From Sphingomonadales bacterium 32-65-25 (lineage in GTDB: Bacteria; Pseudomonadota; Alphaproteobacteria; Sphingomonadales; Sphingomonadaceae), in the NCBI GenBank assembly GCA_002280855.1, contig NCEU01000001.1:620001-684000 (forward strand): a stretch of 64,000 nucleotides of DNA, in the 5' to 3' direction. Both the position numbers and the translations under genes were made by a program. Of this stretch, positions 44,810 through 53,396 are shown piece after piece. Numbering within the stretch: the first letter of the stretch is position 1; every line of letters begins with the position of its first letter. Below the pieces are notes generated by a model. The model ran no database searches. It was not told the DNA's origin and was given only the letters and a program-made list of their open reading frames with translations.

Positions 44810-47800
44810 TCAGCCGAAGATCACGTCACCCGGGCCGAGGTTGGTGATGCCGGCGAGCTCGAATGTCTCGCTGAGCCCCGCACCATAGGTGATGGTCCAG
44901 ATCTCGCCGGCATTGCTCAGCGTCGCGCCCGGGCCAAAGCCGGTGAACACCAGCACGTCGCCGCCGGCGATGCCAGCGCCCTCGAAATCGAGGATCAGAT
45001 CGCCTTCGACATCGCCGCGCACAAACACGAACGTGTCGTTGCCGGCGTCGCCGCGCATCACGTCGCCACCGCGGCCGCCCAGGATGCGATCATTACCGCC
45101 GCCGCCCGACAGCACGTCGGCGAGATTGCCACCGCGCAGTGTTTCGGCCCGTGCCGAACCGATGAATTCCACTTCGAAATTGGCATAGCCGGCATTGGCC
45201 GCCTCGATCGAGATGAGCGTGGAGCCATTGCTGTAACCGCCGACAACCGTGCCGGCATTGAGATCGATGGTCACCTTCTCTCCGGCCGACGAGGCGAGGA
45301 AGGTATCGGCGCCGGCGCCGCCATCGATGATGTGCATGCCGAATTCGAGGTCGCCGCCAAAGATGTCGTTGCCGGCTTCGCCAAACAGGCGGTTGGTACC
45401 GGCGCCGCCGCGGATGGTATCGGCACCTTCGCCGCCGAACACCGTGTCGTTGCCGCCACCGGCAAACACGCGATCGTTGCCGCCCAGCGCCGCGATGCTT
45501 TCCGATGCCGCCGTGCCCTGGATGGTCTCGCCAGCGGCCGTGCCACGGATGCTCACCGGAATGGTGAACAGCGCCAGCATGCCATCATGGTCGCTTGACA
45601 CCTGGGCGCCCGCGGTCAGCTGGCTGTTGATCTGCACCGCGTCAAATTCGGCCCGGGCAGCCAGGCTGCCGGTGGCGATGATGTGATCCAGTTGCTGATT
45701 GTTGCCGTCGAACTGGTAGGAATAACGCTCGGCCGCCGGCAGCAGATCAGAAAGATTGCTCATCAGCCCGCCGCGGGTCAGCGCGCCGATGCCGCCTTCC
45801 CAGGTGAAGCCGTTGAAATCGCCGAGCACGGCAATATTGGGAAAGTCACTCGCGCCGCGCGCATCGATCCACGCCCGCACCGCTTCGCCCTGCGCCGTGC
45901 GCGTGGCATCAGCGGCGTTGGCCGGCGGCTGGATCGCCCCCCACAGCCCGTCGGAACCGCCGCGTGAGGTGAAGTGGACATTGACCAGCGTGATGGCTTC
46001 GCCGTTGAATTCGAACGTGGCTGCCAGCGGCCGGCGGCTGCCGGTGAAGGCCGGGCCGTCGATGAGCTCCAGCGAATTCGGCACCAGCGACACGCGCGCC
46101 GGATCATAGAGGAAGCCGTTGCGGATGTTGCCGCCGGGTTCCCCGCCGGTGGTGCCCGGCGCCGACGGTGCAATTTCAGCATAGGCATAGGTCGGGCCGC
46201 CCGCCGCCTGGATGGCGGCGATCAACACCGCCGCCGTGGCCGTCCCCGACAGATCGGTGCCATTGCCGGCACCATCGGCATCCTGGATTTCCTGCACGCC
46301 AATGATGTCCGGCGATTTCAGGCTGGTGACGATGTCACTGGCCAGGCTGGCGATCTTGGCCGGGCTGTCGTTGGCTGACAGGTTGGCGACGTTGTAGCTG
46401 GCGACCGAAAGCTTGTCGGCGGCTTCGGCGAGCGTGGTGACTTCCTTGGTGGCGGTCACGTCGGTGGTGGTGGTCACGGCCTGCGTCACCAGCACTTCAA
46501 AGGCCTGGAAACTGTAGGAGACGACACCGGTCACGCTCGACAGGCGATCGCCGATGGTGAACTGGTTGTTGAAGCCGGCAAACAGGCCGTTGTCGTTGTC
46601 GAGCTGGATGCGTTCCGGGTTGAAATCATCGGCCGCCAGCGTGAGCCCCCCGCCCGCCGACTGACCGGTGGAACCGGCACCGCCCGAGGCGACGACATAG
46701 GTTTCGCCAAAGCTGTTGGTGTTGGAAATCGCGATCGGCGCGTCGATCGTGATGAGCATCCCTTCCAGCGATTCCCAGAAATCGATGCCGTCCTGATCGG
46801 GGTCGTAGGTGCCAAAGCCATCATTGTCGATGATCTGGGTGGGCGGCAACCGGCCACCCGTGCCGATGGTGACGCTTTCCGCCACGGCCGTGCCGAGGTT
46901 GAGCGCCGATGGGCTGGTGAGTTGGGTGATGGTCAGGTTGCGCGTGTCGCCGCCAGGGCGGAATTCCGAAACCGTCGCCGTCACGCGCAGCAGGCTGCCC
47001 AGCGTCACGGCCGGCGCGCTGCTGGTGAACACGAAAATGCCATCGGAGGTGGCAGCATTGCCGTCCGCGGTGCCCAGCGCCGACTGGATATAATAGCCGT
47101 TGGTGTCGATGGCGGTCACCACGCCTTCGGTCTGCACCACCTGGCCGACAAAGGCGCTGGTGTGGCCCAGGCCCTGAATTTCGCCGATGGTGCGCAACTG
47201 CAGCGGCTGCAACGTGGTGAAATCCAGCACGCCGGCGGCAATGCCGCCAAAATCATTGCCGGCGGCGTCTTCGAGGATGCCGGCAGGCGCCGTGAGCGTG
47301 TAGGTGGTGCCGGCCACCAGATCGGTGGTCGGGTTGATGGTGACGGTGCTGCCGCTGATCGTCACCTGGCCATCGCCAATCGGGATCACCCGCACGTCGC
47401 TGCCGTTGGACAGGGTAAAGCTGCCGGTGCCGGCCTGCACGTTCTCGCTGAAGCGCAGCACGATGTCGCTGGCCAGCGGCACGGCGGTGGCGCCATCGTC
47501 TGGATCGGTGGGGTTGCTGCCCACCAGCGTTGGCGCCGTGGTATCGCCCCCGGCCAGCGCCACGGATGACACGATGATGTCGTCAATGCCGACGGCTTCG
47601 TCGTTGCCGGCGGCGTTGGTGGTGATGACGCGGATTTCCAGCGTGCCGCTGTCGTTGGCGCCGGCTGGCAGCGTCACGTCGATGGCCGTCACCTGCGTGT
47701 CGGCACTGACGGTGGTGGCATCGGCGACATAGGCAATATTGTTCCAGCTGCCGCCAGCTACGCGCCACTGCACGGCGACCTGCTGGATGGCATTGTCGGC

Positions 47801-48178
47801 GGAGGCATCGATGTCACGGATGTTGGCGCGGAAGCGGATATCCTGGCGGGCGACACTATCCAGATAGAGCGCGATCGACGGCGCATCAGCGGTTCCGGAG
47901 CCGTTGAGCGCGATGGTCGGGTTGGCCAGCGTCGCCAACAGCACCCCGCCTGCCGACGGATTGCCGCTGGCCGAGCTGAAATAATCGACCACGCCTTCCG
48001 AAGATGCGGCACCGGTGATGGTGCGCGGATCAGCACCGGTTCCGCCAACCAGATCGTCCCCGCGATAGCCGACGATGCTGGGCAACAGATCCCAGTTGTC
48101 GGTGCTGAGCAGGCCAGCAGCCGTGCTCCAATCCTGCGTGAAGTCACCAGTTGAAAGCTGGAAACGCACCGTCGACAT
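44810..48178 (-). CDS. ExeM/NucH-type extracellular nuclease with RTX repeats
   Basis: 1122-aa secreted DNase-like protein. Order: N-terminal beta-rich region (about 1-215), a bacterial Ig/SbsA-like domain (about 220-330; LRFSENVQAG), an OB-like nuclease-associated domain (about 335-450), an endonuclease/exonuclease/phosphatase domain (about 590-880: ASYNVANLSA, IGVQEIQDADG, LVNVHFTSRGG, AVLGDFNGF, SSDHDGM), then RTX calcium-binding repeats of GGxGxDxxx type (GGNDRVFAGGGNDTVFGGEG and a second block near 1065). There is no N-terminal signal; the C-terminal RTX end suits type I secretion. The start at 48178 has GGGGGCGAA upstream. Divergent from a T1SS operon, its likely exporter. Confidence 0.88.
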   Translation of the reverse strand: MSTVRFQLSTGDFTQDWSTAAGLLSTDNWDLLPSIVGYRGDDLVGGTGADPRTITGAASSEGVVDYFSSASGNPSAGGVLLATLANPTIALNGSGTADAPSIALYLDSVARQDIRFRANIRDIDASADNAIQQVAVQWRVAGGSWNNIAYVADATTVSADTQVTAIDVTLPAGANDSGTLEIRVITTNAAGNDEAVGIDDIIVSSVALAGGDTTAPTLVGSNPTDPDDGATAVPLASDIVLRFSENVQAGTGSFTLSNGSDVRVIPIGDGQVTISGSTVTINPTTDLVAGTTYTLTAPAGILEDAAGNDFGGIAAGVLDFTTLQPLQLRTIGEIQGLGHTSAFVGQVVQTEGVVTAIDTNGYYIQSALGTADGNAATSDGIFVFTSSAPAVTLGSLLRVTATVSEFRPGGDTRNLTITQLTSPSALNLGTAVAESVTIGTGGRLPPTQIIDNDGFGTYDPDQDGIDFWESLEGMLITIDAPIAISNTNSFGETYVVASGGAGSTGQSAGGGLTLAADDFNPERIQLDNDNGLFAGFNNQFTIGDRLSSVTGVVSYSFQAFEVLVTQAVTTTTDVTATKEVTTLAEAADKLSVASYNVANLSANDSPAKIASLASDIVTSLKSPDIIGVQEIQDADGAGNGTDLSGTATAAVLIAAIQAAGGPTYAYAEIAPSAPGTTGGEPGGNIRNGFLYDPARVSLVPNSLELIDGPAFTGSRRPLAATFEFNGEAITLVNVHFTSRGGSDGLWGAIQPPANAADATRTAQGEAVRAWIDARGASDFPNIAVLGDFNGFTWEGGIGALTRGGLMSNLSDLLPAAERYSYQFDGNNQQLDHIIATGSLAARAEFDAVQINSQLTAGAQVSSDHDGMLALFTIPVSIRGTAAGETIQGTAASESIAALGGNDRVFAGGGNDTVFGGEGADTIRGGAGTNRLFGEAGNDIFGGDLEFGMHIIDGGAGADTFLASSAGEKVTIDLNAGTVVGGYSNGSTLISIEAANAGYANFEVEFIGSARAETLRGGNLADVLSGGGGNDRILGGRGGDVMRGDAGNDTFVFVRGDVEGDLILDFEGAGIAGGDVLVFTGFGPGATLSNAGEIWTITYGAGLSETFELAGITNLGPGDVIFG

Positions 48179-48310
48179 ATTTCGCCCCCGAATACGGGCA
48201 ACCGATCGGGCAAGCCGGGAATCGGCTTCACCGCGGTTGCGATTGGTCTTCAACGTGAGCTACACGTGGTAAATGAATCGCTTATGACGGTTATCGAAAA
48301 GAAAATAACT

Positions 48311-49750
48311 ATGGAACCGACTGGGCCCAGAAAACCGACCCCGGGTGCAGCCCGATGCGCTGCATTGCTGATCTTTGCTGCCGCCCAGGCAACCGGCGCC
48401 GCACCGGCCAACGCGGCCACTGCGCCGTCGGCCAAGGCAGCGCCGGCTCAGGCCAAATCCGCCCCGCAAACCCGCGCCGCAGCACCGTTGGCGGCCGCCG
48501 ACCAGGCCTGGCTGAACGCGCTGGCGGCCAGGCCAGTGGTCGATCTGCCGATGCGGCTGCGCGCGGCGGCCGATGCCCTTCCGGCTGTTGGCGAAGGCCG
48601 TGAAGGCGTCAACATTGCCGACGCCCAAACCCAGCAGGCCCGCAGCCGGCTGTTTCCCACGCTGGGCGTCGATGTGAACACCGCCGATACCATCGCCCGC
48701 GATTTCCGGCGCCCAAGCACCCAGTTCGAAAGCCTGGTGCCGCGCCGGCGCACCGATGCCATCGGCTCGGTCAACCAGCTGCTGGTTGATTGGGGAGCAA
48801 CCTCGGCGCGCATCCGGGCTGGTCAGGCCGCCGAAACCGGCGCCCGCGCCAATTATGATCTGGCCCGCACCGATGCGCTGGTGGCGCTGCTGGGCGCCTG
48901 GCACGAAGCCATCGCGGCTCGCGCCAGCCTGCAGCTCACCAAGGGCCACGCCAAGCGGCTGGAGCGGCTGGCGATGATGGTGGGCAAGCGCGCCGACGCC
49001 GGTGCCGAAAGCTCGGCCGACAAAGCGCGGGCCGATACTGCCGCTGCCCAGGCGCAGACCCGGCTGGCCGACGCCCAGCGCCGCGATGCGGCCGCCAGCG
49101 CGCGGATCACCGAATTGTGGGGCAAGCTGCCCGATCAGCCGGCGCGGGCATTGCCGCCGCCCGAAGACCCCGGCGTTGTTGATACGCCCGATGTGCGGGC
49201 CGCCAAGGCCGATGCCGAAGCCCGCAAGGCCACCGCTCGCGCCGCCAAGGCCGATCGTCTGCCCCGTGTGGAGGCCCGGGTATCCGGCTCGGCCTTCGAT
49301 ATCGCGCGCGATGGTCGCCCTGATTATGACGTGCGCGCCACTGTTTCGGTCACCACACGTTTCTCCACCGGCGGTGCAGAAGCTGCCCGCGTGTCGGAAC
49401 TTTCGGCCGCTGCCCGCAGAGCCGATCTGGCCGCCGCCCGCATCAGCGCGGAAACCACCCGCGAACTGGAAGAGGCCGAAGCCGAGTTGCGCACCCGTAC
49501 CGCCGCCTTGCCGGCCCAGAAGCGCGCCGTCGTTTCGGCGATGCGGGCGCGCGAACTGTTCGGCCTGCGCTTCAACGCGGCGCGGGGCACCTTGTTCGAC
49601 CTGCTCGCCGCCGAACGCGAAGCGCTGGATGCCGGGCTGGGCCTGGTGGATGCCGAAATCAGGCTTGATATGGCGCGCTGGCTACTGCTGGCCCGGCGCG
49701 GTACCATATTGCAACTGGTTGATGGCCAGAACCGCGAGCTGCAACCGTGA
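48311..49750 (+). CDS. TolC-family outer membrane protein of type I secretion system
   Basis: About 479 aa from the ATG at 48311, where a basic N-terminus and hydrophobic Ala-rich signal (AARCAALLIFAAAQATGAAP) begin. An ATG at 48284 or GTG at 48266 could also be used. The body has the TolC pattern: an SVNQLLVDWGATSARIRAGQ segment and long heptad-rich helices (RLERLAMMVGKRADAGAESS) in two similar halves. It forms the outer-membrane exit duct. The stop overlaps the ABC gene by 4 bp. Confidence 0.85.
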   Translation: MEPTGPRKPTPGAARCAALLIFAAAQATGAAPANAATAPSAKAAPAQAKSAPQTRAAAPLAAADQAWLNALAARPVVDLPMRLRAAADALPAVGEGREGVNIADAQTQQARSRLFPTLGVDVNTADTIARDFRRPSTQFESLVPRRRTDAIGSVNQLLVDWGATSARIRAGQAAETGARANYDLARTDALVALLGAWHEAIAARASLQLTKGHAKRLERLAMMVGKRADAGAESSADKARADTAAAQAQTRLADAQRRDAAASARITELWGKLPDQPARALPPPEDPGVVDTPDVRAAKADAEARKATARAAKADRLPRVEARVSGSAFDIARDGRPDYDVRATVSVTTRFSTGGAEAARVSELSAAARRADLAAARISAETTRELEEAEAELRTRTAALPAQKRAVVSAMRARELFGLRFNAARGTLFDLLAAEREALDAGLGLVDAEIRLDMARWLLLARRGTILQLVDGQNRELQP

Positions 49751-51459
49751 ACGATTTCATGTTGAAATATCTGCCTGCCTGGCTGGCCGATGCCCTGCTG
49801 GCGCACCGCAGCACCTACGGCCGGGCTGCGCTGGCAGCGGTGTTCACCAACATCTTCGCGCTGGCCTCCTCGCTGTTCTCGATGGTGGTGTACAACCGCA
49901 TCGTGCCATCGGGCGCCACCGCTTCCTTGCTGGCGCTGTCGGTGGGCATGGCCGTGGTGCTGGTGTTCGATTTCATTCTGCGCGTGCTGCGTGGCTGGTT
50001 TGTCGATGTTGCCGGGCGCGATGTTGATGCAGCCTTGGGCAACCAGATGTTTGCCCGGCTGCTGGGCCTGCGACTGGCGGATCGCCAGGGTTCGGCCGGT
50101 GCCTTTTCCGGCCTGCTGCGCGAGTTGGAAACCATCCGCGAAACGCTGGCCAGCACCACGCTGATCGCGCTGGTGGATCTGCCGTTCACCCTTTTGTTCC
50201 TGGCCGTGATCGCCGCGATCGGCGGGCAACTGGTGTTGGTGCCGCTGCTGATGATCCCGGTGGTGGTGGTGACCAGCCTTGCCGTCCAGCCCGCGCTCGA
50301 TCGGCTGGCGCGCGAGAATCTGGGTCAGGGCTTTTCCAAGCAGGGCGTGGTGGTGGAAACCGTCGCCGGCCTCGAAACCGTGAAGGCCGGCCGCGCCGGC
50401 CCAATGCTGGAAGCCCGCTGGAGCCGCGCCATGACCGACAATGCCGGCAGCGCGCTCTCCAGCCGGTTGCTGTCAGCCGTCGCCATCAACGTTGCGGCCT
50501 CAGCGCAGACGATCGCCTATGTCGGCACGCTCATCCACGGCGTATTCCTGATAACCGCCGGTGAACTCTCTTCGGGCGCACTCATTGCCGCCTCGATCCT
50601 GTCGGGCCGGGTGGTTGCCCCGCTGGGCCAGGTCGCCGGCTTGCTCACCCGGCTTTCGGCCACACGCGCGGCGATCAGCCGCCTCGATCAGTTCATGTCC
50701 AATCCGCTGGAAGCCGGCACCACCACCAGCGTGCGCCGCACTTGGCTGAAGGGCGCCATCGAACTGCGCGATGTGACCTTCAAATACCCCGGCAAGGGCC
50801 AGACGGCGCTTTCCGGCGTGTCGCTGCGCATCGAACCGGGGGAACGGGTGGCGATCGTCGGCCGCGTCGGTTCGGGCAAATCTTCCATCGCCCGGCTGGT
50901 GCTTGGCCTTTATCAGCCGGATAGCGGCCAGGTGCTGATTGACGGCGCCGATATCCGCCAGTTGCACCCCGATGATCTGCGCATCAACATCGGCGCCGTT
51001 TTGCAGGATGTGACGCTATTTTCAGGCTCGATCCGCGACAACATCACGCTCACCGATCCAACGCTGGGGGATGAAGAACTGATCCGCGTCTCCAAATTGT
51101 CAGGCACCTACGATGTGGTCGGCGCACTGGAAAATGGCTTTGATCTGACGCTCGCCGATCGCGGCGAAGGGCTATCGGGCGGTCAGAAACAGGGCATCGC
51201 CATCGCCCGCGCGCTGGCCGGCAAACCGCCGATCCTGATCTTCGATGAACCCAGCAGCGCCATGGACAATCAGAATGAAGCCCAGCTGGTGGCCCGCCTG
51301 GAACCCGAGCTTAAGGGCCGCACCTTCCTGCTCGTCACCCATCGCCAGGCCATGTTGAAGCTGGTCAACCGCGTGGTGGTGATCGCTGGCGGCAAGATCG
51401 TGGCTGATGGTCCGCGCGACGCTGTGCTGAAAAGCCTTGCCGGCGGAGCCCCGGTATGA
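49747..51459 (+). CDS. Type I secretion ABC transporter, permease/ATPase
   Basis: 570 aa, starting with GTG at 49747. N-terminal ABC exporter membrane domain (about 20-310, six helices; SLFSMVVYNRIVPSGATAS is the start typical of RTX exporters). ATPase domain: Walker A GRVGSGKSS, signature LSGGQKQGIAIARAL, Walker B PILIFDEPSSAMD. No C39 peptidase domain is present, so no leader cleavage is expected, which fits RTX substrates. It overlaps both neighbours by 4 bp. Confidence 0.95.
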   Translation: MNDFMLKYLPAWLADALLAHRSTYGRAALAAVFTNIFALASSLFSMVVYNRIVPSGATASLLALSVGMAVVLVFDFILRVLRGWFVDVAGRDVDAALGNQMFARLLGLRLADRQGSAGAFSGLLRELETIRETLASTTLIALVDLPFTLLFLAVIAAIGGQLVLVPLLMIPVVVVTSLAVQPALDRLARENLGQGFSKQGVVVETVAGLETVKAGRAGPMLEARWSRAMTDNAGSALSSRLLSAVAINVAASAQTIAYVGTLIHGVFLITAGELSSGALIAASILSGRVVAPLGQVAGLLTRLSATRAAISRLDQFMSNPLEAGTTTSVRRTWLKGAIELRDVTFKYPGKGQTALSGVSLRIEPGERVAIVGRVGSGKSSIARLVLGLYQPDSGQVLIDGADIRQLHPDDLRINIGAVLQDVTLFSGSIRDNITLTDPTLGDEELIRVSKLSGTYDVVGALENGFDLTLADRGEGLSGGQKQGIAIARALAGKPPILIFDEPSSAMDNQNEAQLVARLEPELKGRTFLLVTHRQAMLKLVNRVVVIAGGKIVADGPRDAVLKSLAGGAPV

Positions 51460-52754
51460 GCCGCCTTTCCGATCGCGTACTCGCTCTGGGCCTGAAAGAA
51501 CGGGATTTCCCCAGCCTGCTGCTTTGGAGCATCGTGGCGTTGACAACGGCGGCGCTGCTGTGGGCGGCGCTGGCGCGGCTGGAAGTGGTGATCGCCGGGA
51601 CCGGGCGCGTCATTCCGGCTTCACAGCTGCAGATTTTGTCTAACCTTGAAGGCGGTACGCTGTCCCGTATTGTGGTGAAGCCCGGGCAGAAAGTGACCGC
51701 CGGGCAATTGCTGATGCAGCTTGATCCCGTGCTGCGGGCATCCGATGCGGCCGTGGGCCAGGCCAGCGTTGACGCTCTGTCGGTGCGTGCGACCCGGCTT
51801 GCCGCCGAAGCGCGCGGGCAGCGGCCCAGCTTCGATATGCCGGATGTCGATCCCGCAGCTGTTGCGACGGAACAGGCGCTGGCGCGCAGTGACAGCGCGG
51901 CGCTGGGCACCGAACGGTCAATGGCGATGGCCCGCCAGGAACAGGCCAGCCGGGCCGCAGCCGAGGCCGACGCCACGTTGCGGCAAAAGCAGGAAGCACT
52001 GCGCTTGGCACAGCGCGAAGAAGCCGTGATGCGCCCGTTGGTTGAACAGGGCGCCGAACCGGGGCTGACCTTGGACCGTGTCACCAGCCAGCGTGTGCAG
52101 GCTGAATCCGGCGTGCGCGCCGCCGAAGAAAATCTGCGCCGCGCCCGTGCCGCCGTGTCCGAAGCGCGCCGCGGCGTCTGGTCGGTGGACATGAAGTTCC
52201 GCAACCGCGCCGCCGAGGCGCTGGCCGTCACCCAAGCTGAACTGGCCGGACGCAGCGGGCAGCAACCGGCGCTGGCCGATCGGCTGGCCCGCACCGACGT
52301 GCGGGCGCCGGTGGCGGGCATCATCGGCCGGCTGCGTGTCACCACGCCGGGATCGGCTGTTGGCCCCGGCGAACCGCTGATTGAACTGGTGCCAGCCGGC
52401 GACAAATTGCTGGTGGAAGCCAAGGTGTCACCTGCGGACATCGGTTTCGTGGCCAATGGCCAGAAGGCGCGGGTGCGAGTTTCGGCCTATGATTACAGCA
52501 TCTACGGCGCGCTCGATGGTGTTGTGCAGAATGTGGCGCCTGATGCCGTGGTGGATGAACGCACTGGCGAAGTGCATTTCCTGGTGCGCATCGCCCTGCC
52601 CGGCAATTGCTTCCCCACCGAAAATGCCGGCTGTCTGCCGCTCGGGCCGGGCATGTTGGCCGATGTCAGCCTGTTGGGGCCAAAACGGTCGGTCCTCTCG
52701 TACCTGCTCAGCCCGCTCACGCAGATCACGAGCAGCGCCTTCCGGGAAAAATAA
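51456..52754 (+). CDS. HlyD-family type I secretion periplasmic adaptor
   Basis: 432 aa. N-terminal TM at about 25-48 (LLWSIVALTTAALLWAALAR), a split lipoyl/biotinyl domain (GRVIPASQLQILSNLEGGTL with LVKPGQKV-like continuation), long coiled coils (about 100-265) and a C-terminal beta-barrel (RTDVRAPVAGIIGRLRVTTP). It bridges the ABC exporter to the TolC-like duct. Third gene of the T1SS operon. Its stop faces that of the XRE gene, 3 bp away. Confidence 0.93.
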   Translation: MSRLSDRVLALGLKERDFPSLLLWSIVALTTAALLWAALARLEVVIAGTGRVIPASQLQILSNLEGGTLSRIVVKPGQKVTAGQLLMQLDPVLRASDAAVGQASVDALSVRATRLAAEARGQRPSFDMPDVDPAAVATEQALARSDSAALGTERSMAMARQEQASRAAAEADATLRQKQEALRLAQREEAVMRPLVEQGAEPGLTLDRVTSQRVQAESGVRAAEENLRRARAAVSEARRGVWSVDMKFRNRAAEALAVTQAELAGRSGQQPALADRLARTDVRAPVAGIIGRLRVTTPGSAVGPGEPLIELVPAGDKLLVEAKVSPADIGFVANGQKARVRVSAYDYSIYGALDGVVQNVAPDAVVDERTGEVHFLVRIALPGNCFPTENAGCLPLGPGMLADVSLLGPKRSVLSYLLSPLTQITSSAFREK

Positions 52755-52757
52755 GGC

Positions 52758-52967
52758 CTAGGCCTCCACGCGATACTCCAGCAGATCAGCCACCGTGCAG
52801 TCCAGCGCGGCACACAGGCGCGACAGCACATCCAGATCCACGCGATCCGCTTCGTCATGATACAGGCGGGTCAGGGTGCCGCGGCTGATTCCAGTCTGGC
52901 GGGCCAGTTCGGTGATCTTCAAGCGGCGCTCACCCAGTCGCACCGAAAGCATTGAACGCACCGGCAT
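52758..52967 (-). CDS. Small XRE-family (Cro/CI-type) HTH regulator
   Basis: 69 aa from the ATG at 52967, with GGGAGAG upstream (an extended frame to 53033 lacks family sequence). Almost the whole protein is one lambda-repressor-like HTH: LGERRLKITELARQTGISRG, then TLTRLYHDEADRVDLDVLSR and a short LCAALDCTVADLLEY end, as in YozG/HigA-like solo regulators. No toxin gene lies beside it. It may control the neighbouring genes or itself. Confidence 0.9.
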   Translation of the reverse strand: MPVRSMLSVRLGERRLKITELARQTGISRGTLTRLYHDEADRVDLDVLSRLCAALDCTVADLLEYRVEA

Positions 52968-53346
52968 CAAACTCTCCCTCGCACCACGTTCGCCGTCAAT
53001 CTGACGAAGGGTTCGCGAACTGAACCGCATCATTCAGATGCATTATGATTGCTCTTGATAGCAAAAAACACCCTACTACGCACACGAACAGTCAAAGCAG
53101 CGCCCCAACGCTGCGGTCTGCATGAGTACATGGCCTTTTCTATCTCACAAAATTGTCATGTTGACTATAGCGTCATTGGCGTACCGATGTTACGCAACTT
53201 ACGCATCGTGTCCATTTCGGATAAATTCGGTAACGCGCAAGTTGCCGTTTCACTGCAACGCTCGTTATCCGCACCACGGACGGCGCACCGGCGCACCGGC
53301 GCTTCGCCTGCCCCGCACCTAACAATGGCGGCAAGCAAGGGTACGG
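52968..53346. other. Intergenic region, AT-richer, regulatory candidate
   Basis: About 380 bp without a recognisable gene and noticeably AT-richer than the flanks. It contains the promoter region of the XRE gene and, at 53011-53020, the 10-bp palindrome GTTCGCGAAC, a possible operator about 45 bp upstream of the XRE start. The part 53121-53290 shows no family resemblance in any frame. Confidence 0.4.
53011..53020. promoter_or_regulatory. Palindrome upstream of XRE gene (possible operator)
   Basis: Perfect 10-bp inverted repeat GTTCGCGAAC in the leader of the XRE gene. Small Cro-like regulators often bind such sites in their own promoters. A single copy was found, so this is weak. Confidence 0.25.
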
Positions 53347-53373
53347 GGCGGCGGCCTGTGTACGGCCGCCGCC
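53347..53373 (-). terminator. GC hairpin downstream of the 1040-aa propeller gene
   Basis: Perfect 10-bp stem (53347-53356 with 53364-53373) and a 7-nt loop, 23 bp past the stop of the minus-strand gene. No T tract follows on the minus strand, so it is a likely but not classical terminator. Confidence 0.4.
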
Positions 53374-53396
53374 TGAATTGGAACGCCCGCAGCCGG

